Positions 1 through 11,780 of a stretch of DNA of 64,000 bases are shown here, piece after piece. The stretch comes from Ustilaginoidea virens (taxonomy: Eukaryota > Ascomycota > Sordariomycetes > Hypocreales > Clavicipitaceae), in the NCBI RefSeq assembly GCF_000687475.1, contig NC_057322.1, positions 434,001 to 498,000 on the forward strand. Reading direction: 5' to 3'. A program made the position numbers and the translations under genes. The number at the start of each line of letters is the position of its first letter. The stretch's first letter is position 1. The notes beneath the pieces were generated by a model that did no database searches, was not told the origin of the DNA, and saw only the letters and a list, made by a program, of their open reading frames with translations.

Positions 1-1708
1 TGCATGTTGCGCGTCTGGGTGATGCTGGCTACAACCCACCCACCCACCATCTGTTGGCATTCACAGGCGCAGGGGCCCAGATTGACGCAAGCTTTGGTGC
101 GCGCTGCGCTGCAACAATGCAACATGGAGCCAAGCCCCGAGCCAAGCCGCGACCCTTGGTCCGTGTCCCTTGGTCCGTGTCCACAGCGCAGGAACCCCCC
201 ACCCTGTGCGTCGTACAGTATGGAATAAGGCGGCGGAGCACGGAGTACAGAGTGCTCGGCACAGCAGGGTGAAACGAAGCCACAAAGAGACACACGCACG
301 TAGACGTATATGTATACTGACACGTTAGCTGATCGATATACGTCTCACCAGGCTGTCTAGTGCCTCGATGCTGATTTACGTGGGGAAACCCGGGAAGCCC
401 GAGTGCCGGGAGAAGTTGAACCGATGTTGAATCATTTGGTCGGTGGGAGCCCCCCGTCGAGGGGGCAGCTGGTCGGTGGGTGAGAGAACACAAGGCGCAT
501 AGTCGCATTATACTAGCACGCAGCGCCGCTTATCCATGAGCGCCGCATACCGGCGCCGCATACTATTTCCTAAGCATACGCTGGCATACGCTGCACAGGA
601 CTCAAGAGTAGGCCTTCCCTCCCGCCTTTGGTTGGACATGCCTCTCCTAAGCAAATGCTCTACTTGCCATGCATGTAACAAAATAAGTGGCCACGCTCTG
701 GGGTCGTCACAAATGCAAAATACCCACACAAGAATTCCCCAAGGCCTACCAATATAGCGCCAAGAGATTTGCCATTGCATCGACCAAGGCGGCAGGCAGT
801 ATATCGTTCGCAGCGGTTGTCGTGATGATACGGGCCCTTGCTTCCCCGCGATGCACCGCTTGTGTCTCGTGAGCAAACGCTCCATGCAAAGCGCCCCATC
901 CTCTGCCTGCGTCCCCGCCGTCGCGTCGTGAGGCGTGTCTGTCTTGCTTGTCTTGGGCCGGCGTCGAGGTGTTGGCAGTGCGCGGCCCAGCAGCCCCCGT
1001 CCCGTCGTTGATGGCCCGCAGCGAACAGGCACAGGCGTTGCGGCCCGGTGTTTCAGAATGCAGAGGTTTGATCCGCCACGAAAAGCTGGCTGATGGCGCA
1101 ACGCGGCAAAACGCGCCCTGCGATGCTCACAGTTGACCTTTCAGCACTTTGGAGAAGTTGCAGCATTGCAGCGTTGCAGCGTCGCAGCGGCCCGCGCGGG
1201 TAGGCGGGGACGGCGGGTTGGTTCGTGTGCCTCTGCGCGCCCCGTGGGGGCCGGGGCTGCTTGTGCGGAGTACCCTACCCCGTAATGTACCACGTAACTT
1301 GCCGGCAGTCTGGTCTGGGTGGAATGCGCGAGGGCAAGTTGTTGTCTGGCCGTCCATAATGCAATGCAATGCAGGGACATGCAAATTTTCAGCGTGTGAA
1401 TCTGCGGGGCAAACGAGCGTTGGAAGTTTTGGTCAATGCGAAAATCAGGTCAACCTGCTTTGGCTCGGCCACGCCTTCCCACCGACCGACTGCATCACCA
1501 TGTACAACCACCACACAAGGCAGGAGCAAACATTGGCACACGGAGAAAACAAATCTCGGGCATCCTGTTTCGGCGCACGAATCAATTACAACGGTCGCGG
1601 ACGCACGGGTATCCTTATTTTTTTATGCACAGTTAAAAGAAGAAGAAAAAAGCAACCGAAAAAAAAAAAAAAAAAAAAAAAAGTAGGGTAGTCGCCACCC
1701 CCCCCCCC
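1..1708. other. Intergenic region, no gene recognised
   Basis: No open frame here shows a recognisable domain, signal peptide or splice-supported continuation. The right edge carries a run of about 23 A (1660-1682) and a C run, in the 3' flank of the CFEM receptor gene, which ends at 1709 on the minus strand. Confidence 0.6.
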
Positions 1709-3495
1709 TCATGATAATGCAGAGGACGCCGACTTGCCGCAGCTCGATGCCATTTCCTCGTCCTTGACCCGCGCTGCGCTGAAATGGCCCTTTTCGTTTG
1801 CTTCGTCGTCCCCGTAGACGATGGTGAAGGTGTTGGTCATGCTGATATGGATGGGCGGGGCTCCTGGTCCTGGTCCTGGTCCTGGTCCTGGTCCTGGTCC
1901 GCCCTGGCTCTTGTCGTCGACGACCTGCGATACCGGGGCGGCCGCGTCGGACGGCCGCGTGGCGCGCCTTCCGCACTTGGCGTAGCACCTCTGGCCCGTG
2001 CTCGCGATTTCGGCAAGAAGCCGCGCGAGCAGCTGCCGCAGCGAGGGCAGGCACGAGCAGAGGATGGCCACGTTGATCTCGAGCACGGACCAGAGGCACA
2101 GGTCGAAATAGTCCCAGGTGGGGTTGGTCGAGCTGGACGCGAAGTGGACGATTGCCTTGAGGCGAAGCATGCTGATGAAGGTGACGCTGCGGAGCACTTG
2201 GCATTGAGCTTTGGGTCTTTCTTTTATCCAACAAAGACGGGGACAAGACGAGACGAGACGGACGGGCCGTGATGGTCCTCGCCACGCACGCACGCACGCA
2301 CGCACACGCAAGGGGAAAAAAAAAAAAAAAAAGGGGGGAGGTGGGGGAAAGGAAAAGGAAAAAAGGCTTACATTGCTCCGATACCAAACATCAGGCCGAC
2401 GCCGAGCTTTCTCCTCCAGTCGAGGTTCAGCGTCCTCAGCTGAGACATGGGAATCGCCAGCATCCAACCGTCGAGCACAATGTTGAGACCCGCGCTCGTC
2501 CAGGCCACCATGCTCATATCCAGGCAGCGGCCCTGGTGCAACCCGTCCCACCTGACCCAGAGGTACTGGATGGGCGTGCACTGAAAGATGACGACCGAGA
2601 CGAACACAACACCCGCCACGGACACGAGCACCACGGTACCCCAAAGCAGTCGCTGAACCCCGGGCGCGCGAAATATCCGCATGTAGAAGAAGATGAAGAC
2701 TAGCTTGACGATGATCGCCTCGACGAGATACTCGGCCTCGGCAATGTACAGCCAGAGGCCAAAGCTGGTTAGCTGGTCCGGAGTCAGCGTCCACGCGTCC
2801 CTGCCGAGGCCGCTTGGCGCCAGCCCATAGCAGCTGATGACTGTGACGGGAGTTCCGACGACGACGGACAAGAGACAGAACCAGTCGTCCAGGCCTAACC
2901 CTATCCTGGCCCACAGCTTGAAGGCGAAGCGCAGAATGACGATGACGATGGAGGTGATGCCGAATATTTTGCTGACGGCGACGAATAAGTGGGATCTATT
3001 CCGGACCGGTTCGCCGCACGCGTTCGAGGTCAAGTTCTTGACCGCTGTTGCAAAGAAAAGAAAAAAAATGATGAGCCCCGACAGGTCTTGCTCCCTCTGG
3101 GCGGGGACGGGGACGCTGGCAGCAAGAGTGAACAAAGGCATGGGAGACTCACTCAGCGCTTGCGGGATCGTGCAGTTGGCGAGAACGCAGATGTTCATTT
3201 CTTGTCGAAAGACTTGGCTGGTACAGAAGCAGGTCTCGTTGGTGAAGTCGCACTGAGGAAGATAGCTGCCGAGGCACGATACCTGTCCCTGGGGTCAGCA
3301 TAACGTGTCCCAGCTCATGACGAGACAACCCTTTCGCCACCCACCCTCACTTACAGCACAGCCAGGAAACTGTTCAGCAGCACGGAGCAGAGACGACGAT
3401 GACGACGAAAACGACGATGACGATGACGACGATCCCTGTGCTCGCGCACACGGCACAGCCGCAAGGGCACCGAGTAGAAGCAGCAGCACCTTCAT
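1709..3495 (-). CDS. CFEM-domain seven-transmembrane receptor (Pth11-like)
   Basis: Four exons: 3495-3355, 3282-3153, 3044-2372 and 2186-1709, all with GT-AG introns and matching phases, giving about 473 residues. A signal peptide (MKVLLLLLGALAAVPCARAQ) is followed by a Ser tract and a CFEM module whose eight cysteines run across three exons: FPGCA, SCLGSYLPQC, TCFC, NICVLANC and a final Cys in exon 3 (SNACGEP). Exon 3 encodes hydrophobic helices of the fungal rhodopsin-like domain, and exon 4 ends that domain with CSCLPSLRQ. The cytoplasmic tail holds a Gly-Pro dipeptide run encoded by a hexanucleotide repeat near 1860-1900. The family is linked to surface sensing (Pth11 in Magnaporthe); ligand and G-protein coupling here are unknown. 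The splice joins restore the CFEM spacing, so the model is well supported. Confidence 0.9.
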
Positions 3496-4629
3496 GTCGG
3501 CCGTGGACGATGGGACGGACGAGAGAGGGAAACAATCGAAAAGGCTTTGTTTCTGCCGACCACCGACTTTTTGATCGTCAACAAGGTCCCGGATTTAGGG
3601 CTGCGTTGCGCGATTGTCCTTGTGCCCTGGAAGGACCTTGCCCGCAATCATATGCGCCGGACGTACGTGCGCGGCATGTGCGCGGCACCTGAGCGCGGCC
3701 TGTGCGCGGCCCATGCCGTGCCGTGTCCTTCAGCTGCAATGTCTCGCTCGCCAGCAGACAGTGCCCTGGGGTCCCTGACGGTATGCGATATGCTCGGCAA
3801 AAGGGCCTCAATTCGAAAGCCGGCGCAGCCAGCCGTTCCGTGTTGGAGGAATCACGCCGGCTTCCCTGTCTACCCGACTCCCGTGCTACCTGCCAGCGGG
3901 CCATGGCGTGTGATGACAGAAACGGCAGGTCATCTGTGAATCATGGCCCGAAGGCGGCTTCACGAACCACGGCGGCCGTTGATGTTCAGGCGATTCTTCA
4001 GCTCAACTGAGAATTATACAGGTGCGTCGCCAATAGTGCCACCACCGCAGGTCTCTTAGGACCCATTTTGAACGTCGACTAGCGAAATAGGCCGTCGCGA
4101 TCCGCCAGATTCGCCCCATAAAGATGGGGAAGAAGCGGTAAACACAAGCCAGGCCCATGCCTCTTTCCACTTGTTTATTGGCCCGTCCGATTCCACAGGC
4201 ACGGGGCATATCCCCACCAGCTGCATCCTTGCTCACGACCGACAGTGGGCGGCATCCCACCGGCGCCGCACCGGTAGGGTGTTGGGGTGTTGGATTGGGG
4301 GCTCGGAGATTGCAATATCTCACCCCCGCAACGCAACGGCAGCGGCAAGAAATCAGCGCCGTCAGGAACCACCCCAGGCCACGCCAGTCATGCCAGGCGC
4401 AGTTTTCTGGAAGCCCGACAGAGTCGTCATGTCGTGCAGCATCAGGGCCCAGTGCGCCGAGCACGACGCGACCAGAGCTGGCGGTACGGTTGTACAAACA
4501 TTCCTGCGCCAAAGAAGCTGCAACACATGATAACACGTGCCTGCAGGACGGGAATTCGAACTGGCATGTCAACAAGGATGTCTCAGATTGCTGATGATTC
4601 AGATTTCGAGACCTTTTCGCAGGGGTGGG

Positions 4630-4875
4630 GGCGTCATTACTGAAATCCGGCCCTTTCGTTTTCGCGCTAGTGGCGGCTGCCTGTTCGAAAATTCATCGCC
4701 GCGGGTCGGAATGCACGGAAGAAACCGAAATAATCTAAATGATCATAACGAGCACCGGCTGAGCGATACTCGCCCATACCAGCTATTTATATAGGGAATA
4801 GGGGTAGCCCTAAGGGGCTACTGTTCCCTCGGTTATAGTGGCGCCTTCTAACCTGGATATCTCCGACGTTACACA
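4630..4875 (-). mobile_element. Possible solo LTR or LTR relic
   Basis: Read on the minus strand the segment starts TGTAACGTCGG and contains a hairpin built on CAGTAGCCCC and GGGCTACC. This is followed at once by a TATA-like CTATATAAATAG (4787-4798) and then an AT-richer tail. A TG start, an internal promoter-like TATA and AT-richness in GC-rich surroundings fit an LTR. The far end and a target-site duplication could not be fixed, and no internal retrotransposon coding sequence is nearby. It could instead be a non-LTR relic or ordinary AT-rich spacer. Confidence 0.35.
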
Positions 4876-5938
4876 CGAACCCACCGATATCCCCTGCAAC
4901 GCCGCGGCATCGAGTCTTTACGGAAACGAGGACGGCCAACGCCCGGGCACGACGCGCAGGAATCGGCCATCTGGAGACCTGGCATTGCAGGCGGCCCGGG
5001 GAGCGTCCTAGCCGCGAAAGGAGTCTGGCACTGGGCGGTTCTCCGACGGGATCAGAGGGACTTCCGGCGCTGGGCCAGTTGAATCCACGGCAAGAAGAGA
5101 GAGAGAGAGTGTGTGTGTGTGTAGGGAAGGCGCGGGTCGTTGCGCTCGCAAAGGGCGCTTCTTTGCCGCCGGAAATGACGAGGTTGAGGCTGGCCTGACG
5201 CTTCCTGACGAGAATGAGCTGCTGGACGTCGTGCCGCTGAGCGACGTGTCAGCTTCCCCTCCGGAAAGTGCAGCAACAACAATATGCACGGGTAAGTGAA
5301 GGGAACGGGAACGAAGTAAACGGATGAATACCTTGTTGGCATCACCACCGGGGGCAGCGAGCCGCTGCCACTCGCCCGTACACGGTCCCGTTCTTGACGC
5401 TTGAGCCCTCGTCGGCATCGGGCATCGGGCATCGGGCATCGGACGGACTGCGGACCACTTTGCGGCCCTTGCATAAGGCAATGGCCCGTCAGCCCCGCGG
5501 CTCACCGCGTTGGTGTCGTCGGTCCAGGCCGGTGGATGAAAGGCGAGTTGGGCCGATTCGGCTGGCCGGGATTCAACCGGTGGAATGGAGCGTCGTGGCA
5601 ATGGGCTTTGAGCGTCAACGGAATGTCGAGTCGAGTCGGGTTCCAGCGCGACAGACCCCGGTGCCGTGGGGGCCATTCGCAGACGAGGCCTGCAAGCACA
5701 TGCGCCTCCCAGACCTGTCCTCGCGCTCCATCCGGCTGCCGCAGAATCTTGCCATCCACGCTCCATCCGTACTCGGGCCGTCGTCATCCTTGTGCCTCTA
5801 CGTTGCCGCGACGCCAGTACCTGTGTTGTTGCAGGGATACCCGTTGGATTTGGCGCGGCAGTCGCCGACTTCCGGCTCGGTCGGGCCTCGTCCCCGCGTT
5901 TGACGTCTCTCGACTATAATTTTCAATGTCGAGTGGGG

Positions 5939-6004
5939 GGTATCGCAGTATATAACACCCAGTAAAGGTCACACAGTGTGTGGCGTCACACTTTTGGTGC
6001 AACA
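5939..6004 (+). repeat. 65-bp dispersed repeat, copy 1
   Basis: Starts GGTATCGCAGTATATAA and ends TGGCGTCACACTTTTGGTGC. It matches the minus strand of 19551-19615 at close to 90 percent by eye. The two copies point toward each other, 13.6 kb apart. It is directly followed by a G homopolymer. Confidence 0.7.
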
Positions 6005-6628
6005 ACAGGGGGGGGGGGGGGGGGGCCGGCACATGCGACGTCCTCGCCAGCACGACTGGACAGAAAACTGAGGTAGTAGAACATGGGAACAGTTCACCAC
6101 GTACACTGCCCAAAATGTCCGCATACATGGGGCCATCAACACGCACGCATGGTGCTAAAGACTTTCGAGGCCGGCAGCAGTCACAGCCTAGCTGAAATAA
6201 ACGGCAAGACTACGCAGGCCCCAGGAACATACACCGGAATTGGGCACGGTACGTACGTACATGAGATGGGTTGGTCGACAATGGACAGACATGCTTGCAT
6301 AAACCGGCCCACTTCACGCAGCGCAGCGCAGCGCAAGCAAGCAAGCATCAGAGTCGTCTGGTCGGGCGATGCCGTCGAATCGGACAGGCAGCCACCAGCT
6401 ATCGGACGGCGCCTCGCACCCGACTGCAGGGGTTCGCCGGGAGAAGACGCGTTCAAAGTGCATGTTCCGAGTGACGTGGAGGGGGCATGGCACGGCTCAC
6501 GGGACGGGGTTGTATATTATGTATATCCCGCGCGGGCGGGGCTGTCTGGGGCCGCTTGTCTCGAGTAGAGATTCTGCGGGTGGTGCCGCGCGTCCATGCT
6601 TGTTGCGGGATGCGTGTTGTGTCCGTCT

Positions 6629-6795
6629 ATTATTCCGTCTACCACTCCGTCTACGACTGCCCGCTGCCCGCTGCCCGCTGCCCGCTGCCCGCTGCCCACC
6701 ATCCCCATCGACAGCCCTGCTCGTCATCACATCTACAGCCCTGCTCGTCATCGCATCTACAGCCCTGCTCGCCATCACATCTACCACTCCTCGTT
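6629..6795. repeat. Tandem repeats 3' of TPS2
   Basis: Three arrays lie back to back in the 3' flank of TPS2: about three CCGTCTA-containing units, about five CTGCCCG units (6656-6697), and three units of a 24-bp repeat built on CTACAGCCCTGCTCGTCATC (about 6719-6790). They end within about 15 bp of the TPS2 stop codon at 6808. Confidence 0.75.
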
Positions 6796-6807
6796 GCCCA
6801 CCATCCC

Positions 6808-9800
6808 CTACAGCCCCGCCGTCTCCGACGCCGGAATGTGCCCTTCGACCGCGCTCAGCGCCGCCAGGTTGACCTCGCCCATCTGGCGCAGGCTCGCGGC
6901 GTCCCCCACCCCCGCCAGCAGGGCCACGCACTCAATCACGTCCTCGGGCTCCAGCAGGTGCCACTTGGCCAGCGTCACCTTGGTGCTCGCCCCCACCGTC
7001 ACGGTGAAGACGTCCTCGGGGCGCAGCACCCCGCCCGCCGCGCCGTTCAGGCTGCGGAACATGTCCTCGTCGGTGAAGTCGTCGCCCATGCAGAGGGCGA
7101 ACTCGACGCGCCCGGGGCTGCGGTCCAGCTCCGTCGCCTGGCCCTCCGGGCTGTGGTACGTGGCCACCAGGCGCCGGGCGATCTCGCCCTTGTTGATGAA
7201 GGTCGGGCGCACCTCCACGTTGGCCTTGCCGGGCATCACCTCGACGTCCCATTTGCCGGCGACGGTGGCCTCGAGTTCCTTGTGGCACTCGCGGGCCATG
7301 TGGAGGCCCTGCTCGGGGTCGGCGAGGCGGTAGTGCCACGTGAGGGCGCACCGCTTGCGCTCGATGAAGGAGCCTGGAGAAGGGGAGAGAGACGGTAAGC
7401 GTAAGGAAGGAGAAAAGATGGGGAGGGAAAAGGGAAAGAAAGGGAAAGAAAGGGAAAAAAAAAAAAAAAAAAAGGAGAAAGAAAAAGAAGAAGAAAAAAA
7501 AAAAGACACCCCCAGGCCTGGAGAGGGCACAGGAGAGCTCCAACTTGCCTGGAACTCGGTCCGTGTACTTTTGAAACACGTCCATCACTTCCGCCTGCCA
7601 GCCCATGTCAAACTCCTCGGCCAGGTTGACCCATTTCTCCGACCCCGGGTTCCGCATGAAGCTGCCGTGCTCTGCCGAGAAGCCCAGCCGGGAAATGTGC
7701 CCCAGGTGCTGCTTGAGAAAGTCCTGGTCGCGCCCCGATATGATCCAGACGGCGTTCCTCGGGTCGTCGGCCAGCCGCCTCAGGGACTGCATCACGCGCT
7801 CCGAGGGGATGGCGGCGCTCGGCTCGCGCACAATGGGCGTCAGCGTGCCGTCGTAGTCAAACATGAACAGCCGCTTGCCGGCCGACCGGTACCGCGACAG
7901 CAGCACGGCCCGGTCGAGCAGCGGCGTCGAGCCGGCCGAGCTGCACTCGCCCAGCACGTTGTGCACCTTGCGGATGAACTTGGCGATCCACGTCTGCACG
8001 TTGTGCGTGGTGACGTGCCGGTACAGGTGCGTCTGCATGCGCCGGCGCTCGCCCTCGGACATGGTCAGCGCGCTGTTGATCTTCTCGGCCACCCCGTTCA
8101 GGTCCCAGGGGTTGATGTGGATGGCCTCGCCCAGGCTGCCGGCGGTGCCGCTGAACTCGGACAGGATCAGCGGGCCGCTGCCCCGCCTCTGGCAGACAAT
8201 GTACTCGAGGCCCGTCGTGTTCATGCCGTCCCGCACCGAGGTGATGAGGCCGATGTCGCCGGCCCGCAGCAGGGCAAAGTACTCGTCCTGGCCCAGGTAC
8301 TGCGGGTAGTGCTGCACGGGGGAGAAGCCCAGGCTGCCGTACTCGCCGTTGATCTTCATGACCAGCTCGTTGACCCGCGTGGCAATCTTGGTCTCGTCGC
8401 CGTCCCGGTCGGCCTCGATGGTGGTGGGCGACGTGACCTGGATCAGCACCACCTTTTCCCTCCACTCGGGGTACATTTCGAGGAAGCGCTCAAAGGCCTG
8501 CAGCTTCTGGGCCACGCCGCGGACGCTGTCCAGCCGGTCCCGGCCGACAATGATCTTCTTGCCCTCGTACATGCGCTTGAGGTTGTCGTACTTTTCGTCC
8601 ACCGACGGCGCCCACGCGTGCGCCTCCACCTTGGCCGCGTCGATGCCGATGGGGAAGACGCCGACCTGGACCCTGGCGCCGTAGGCGTCGATGCCCAGCG
8701 TGTCCGAGGGGAAGCCCAGGATGCGCGTGCAGCAGCTCAGGAAGTGCCGCGAGTAGCTGTAGGACTGGAAGCCGACGAGGTTGGCGCCCAGGACGCCCTC
8801 GAGCACCTCCTTGCGGCGCGGGAGGCACCGCAGGAATTCGCTGCTAGGGAACGGGCAGTGCAGGAAGAAGGATATGTACATGCTGGGGTTCCGCTGGCGC
8901 AGCATGCTGGGCAGGAGCATGAGGTAGAAGTCGTGGACAATGACAATGTCCCCGGGCTTGTAGATGTCGGCAATCTTGCTGGCAAACTTTTGGTTCATGC
9001 GGTAGTAGTCGGCCCACTGGACGCGCTCCTTGCGCCCGTCGGTGGGCTCGTGCTGCTTGTAGTGGAACAGGGTGTAGAGGTCGTGGTGGGCGTATCGGCG
9101 CCATCGCGACTGGTCCTTGAGCATGACGCCCTCGTCAGAGTCATCCGCCTCGTCCGAGAGCCAGACGGGCACGGTGCGGATGGGCTGGCCGTGCGACAAG
9201 GCGTGCTCAAGCTTGCTCTGGTCCTCCCTGGGCAGCCAGAGGCCATCAACGGGGGGAGGGGTGGGCAGTCGCGTATTGGCATCAACGGGGACGGGAGCTG
9301 AGAGAGCATTTAGGGACGAGATGCCAACTGTGGTTTGGTTGGAGGACAAACTGCTGCCACTTGACTGACCGCACGGCTCCGCCGCCGGGGAGGCAGCCGA
9401 GGGATCGTGCGGAGACTCGATTTCTCCCGTCCAGGCGACGAGCGTGTGGTTCCACGGCGTGGCGTCGGAGGAGACGTAGGCGAACGAGTCTGACAAGGCA
9501 GACTGACCACGACGAGGTCTCAGGTCCTACAGGCAGGGGGGTGGGGGAGGGGGGCGCGAAACCACCCAATTGTCAGCGCCAGGAAGAAGGAAAGATGAAG
9601 GGCGTCTTTCTTCTTCTTCTTCTTCTTCTTCTTTTTTGCTTCTTTTCTGCTGTCGTCGACCTGCTGTCGTCGACGAGATGGAACAAAGGGGGAACCAGAG
9701 CGGGCGACGGCAAAACGTACCCAGTCCCGTCCCTTGCGGTATGTGAACGAGTACGGCATGTGGAAGGCGGCCGAGATGATGTTGCCGCTGAGGCCCAAGT

Positions 9801-9846
9801 CTGGGTTGGCGGCCCGAATCTCGGTGAGAGACTCGCGGCGCGCCAT
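6808..9846 (-). CDS. tps2: Trehalose-6-phosphate phosphatase (GT20-like + HAD phosphatase)
   Basis: Removes phosphate from trehalose 6-phosphate in the second step of trehalose synthesis; in yeast and Aspergillus (OrlA) it works in the trehalose synthase complex. Exons 9846-9721, 9526-7549 and 7373-6808 give about 889 residues, near the family length. The GT20-like region holds HDFYLMLLPSMLRQRNPSMY (about residue 240), HCPFPSSEFLRCLP, RDGMNTTGLEY and LSEFSGTAGSLGEAIHINPW. The phosphatase part has HAD motif I FDYDGTLTP (about 598), IISGRD and CMGDDFTDEDMF (about 796). Intron 1 (9720-9527) is GT-AG and restores WDLRPRRGQSAL. Intron 2 is GC-AG. The start at MARRESL is the first Met before the conserved LSGNIISAAF; a short extra upstream exon cannot be excluded. 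Confidence 0.93.
7374..7548 (-). other. GC-AG intron in TPS2
   Basis: The exon ends GTTCCAG, then GCAAGT; the acceptor is CTCCAG before GCTCCTTCATCG. Only this junction joins YTDRVPG to SFIERKRCALTWHYR in frame. The GCAAGT core matches the usual consensus of GC donors. The intron carries a long T/C-rich stretch including about 20 consecutive T. Confidence 0.85.
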
Positions 9847-9954
9847 GACGAGTCGGCGTTGTTGGGGCGGCTGCGATGCTGGATTCGTCGTACTCTTGGG
9901 GCGTCGGGGCGTAGAGGAACGGCAGAGTCGGAGGTGGGGGCGGGGGAGGGAGGG

Positions 9955-9988
<34 letters not shown>

Positions 9989-11780
9989 GCGCGCGGTGCA
10001 CGATTCGACGCCCTCGAGGGAGGAAGTGAAGAGCGGAATTTGCTGTGGTGATGAACAGGGACGACAATCCGGAAGCCGTGGCGGGGAGAGCGACGCAGCC
10101 AAGGATGGATGGATTGATTTGATGATGGGCACCTGGGGTTGAAGATGAGGGGTCAGGGCGATTATCTCGCCACAAAAGCCAACAAAAGCCCACAAAAGCC
10201 CACAAAAGCCAGGGGGCCCCACTGCGCACTGCGGGTGGGGGGGGGGCGGGGGCGGTTGCCTCGCTGGTTGGGAAGGAGACAGAATGACAAGTCACGGCTG
10301 GGCCAAGCCAAGCCAAGCCAGGCCAGGCCAGGCCAGGGCCAGTTACCTACCTAGGTACATGTAGTTGACCGGCCTGCCATGCCACAGGCCACAGCACGTG
10401 AAGCAAGTTCAACTCTTGGCCGAGGACAGTACGGAGTATGTATGTATGTAACCTGTACCTGCCTTGGGTAATCAACCCCGCTCGGCGCGATATGCAGTCC
10501 ACTCCAGAATTCATTTTCGTCCCCCATCTCCGGGCTGCAACAATACAACAAAGGCCTCGTTTGCCCCCAACTCTTGCTCCTGCTGCATGCATGCCGAGTC
10601 TGTCTGCTGGTCCTCCGTCGCTGCCAGTCGAGCGAGAGGTTGCGAAGCAAGGTTGGTGGTTATGCGACACACGAGGGCCGATTGCCAAGTGGCAAGCCGT
10701 GACGCATCCTCGACGCCAAAGATGCGAGTCTTTGGCCTCTCGTCGCCATTCTGCTGCTTCTCGGTCCATCCGAACTGCTCCGCCTTGCGTGCGCCAGCGC
10801 GTCCACCACTTCGTCGTTTGAGCGGTGCTACTGCTGACTGCCGTACATGCCCGCGTCTCATGGGCGTTGAATGCAACGCAACCGCACCATCTGGGGGCCT
10901 TGGTCCGCAGCATCGGCCGATGCCTGCCCGCCAGCAGCCGCCAGCAAACCAGCAAACGTGCAAACGTGCCGACGTGCAAACGTGCCAACGTGCCCGAGAT
11001 GCCGCGGCCATTGGCCAATGCCTGGCCAGCTGGGTAGTATTTCGAGACTGATTTTTTTTTTTTTCTTTCTTGTTGGCCACAATCGTGCCGACGGCTGCAA
11101 CCCTCTTCTGGCCGAGTCGAGGCGCTTGCCAAATGCTCCAACGACGGGAGCGGGCGCCATGAGTGAGTGACTGGCGGAATGAGGCGAAAAATGTGTGCCT
11201 TTCCGTCGATTGGTGCGGGCTTACCCTGCACAGGGCGTATCCGGTATCCGTGGGCATCATCCGCCAGGCAATGCGGTTGATGTTGTCTTGTCCGACGTTG
11301 TGTCCGTCTGATGCCCTTGGAACAAGGAGAAGCGCGCATTGGCCTTGGGAACTGCCGGTGCGGATGCGGTTTGCATCGGGGCGTCAGCCATTGCCATGGT
11401 GAGCCGGCAGGAGAAAGGATGGATTTCGTCACGCTGCTTCCACTCCCCAAGCCAAGGGCGCACACTCCGTACTCGTTGGTTGATGCCTGCTTTGGAATCA
11501 AAATTCGTTGGAATCGTCTCGCGCAAAAAGAACAAGGAGGAGGGATCATCAGGCAATGGCAACCGGGAGCACGTGATTATACAGGTGATGACCCACGTGA
11601 CAGCACCCTGCGCCTTGCCCACGCGTTCCTCCAACCTCTCGAGCCTTTTCCAAAACTTTCTCCCGGCAGTTCGGCTTCACCTCGCTTCAACGCGCGCATC
11701 CGGACCCGGATATCCGCCGACAATCAGCCATCGCAACAACCGCCATATCGCAACCACCCCAAAGGAGATCGATCCGTCCC
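9847..11780. promoter_or_regulatory. Divergent spacer between TPS2 and the Zn2Cys6 gene
   Basis: About 1.9 kb with no convincing gene. On the TPS2 side lies an (AAC)n run (about 9955-9988), then ACAAAAGCC-type repeats ending at a CCAGGGGGCCCC block (10168-10222), and GCCAA/GGCCA repeats (10298-10340). A TACCTAGGTA palindrome lies at 10348-10357 and TACGGAGTA at 10430. Transcription start sites cannot be placed. Confidence 0.45.
10165..10342. repeat. Short tandem repeats upstream of TPS2
   Basis: Four near-identical units of the form CCACAAAAGC (10168-10212), a G run, then about seven GCCAA/GGCCA pentamers (10298-10340). These are simple repeats in the TPS2 5' region; no function is implied. 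Confidence 0.7.

Larger units (their letters stand above)
3496..6807. other. Intergenic region with repeat relics
   Basis: This is the 3.3-kb gap between the CFEM receptor start and the TPS2 stop. No convincing gene was found; the open frames are low-complexity GC-rich shadows. It holds a possible LTR relic (about 4630-4875), one copy of a 65-bp dispersed repeat (5939-6004) followed by a run of about 20 G, and short tandem repeats just 3' of TPS2. Confidence 0.55.

Noticed and set aside
5008..5787. 259-codon minus-strand frame
   Set aside because: Low-complexity composition, contains simple repeats, no family resemblance.
7340..9301. 653-codon plus-strand frame opposite TPS2
   Set aside because: Antisense shadow of TPS2 produced by GC3 bias; the minus strand carries clear GT20 and HAD motifs.
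10347..11549. 400-codon minus-strand frame
   Set aside because: No domain, repetitive composition, and it runs across the divergent promoter region with no splice or family support.
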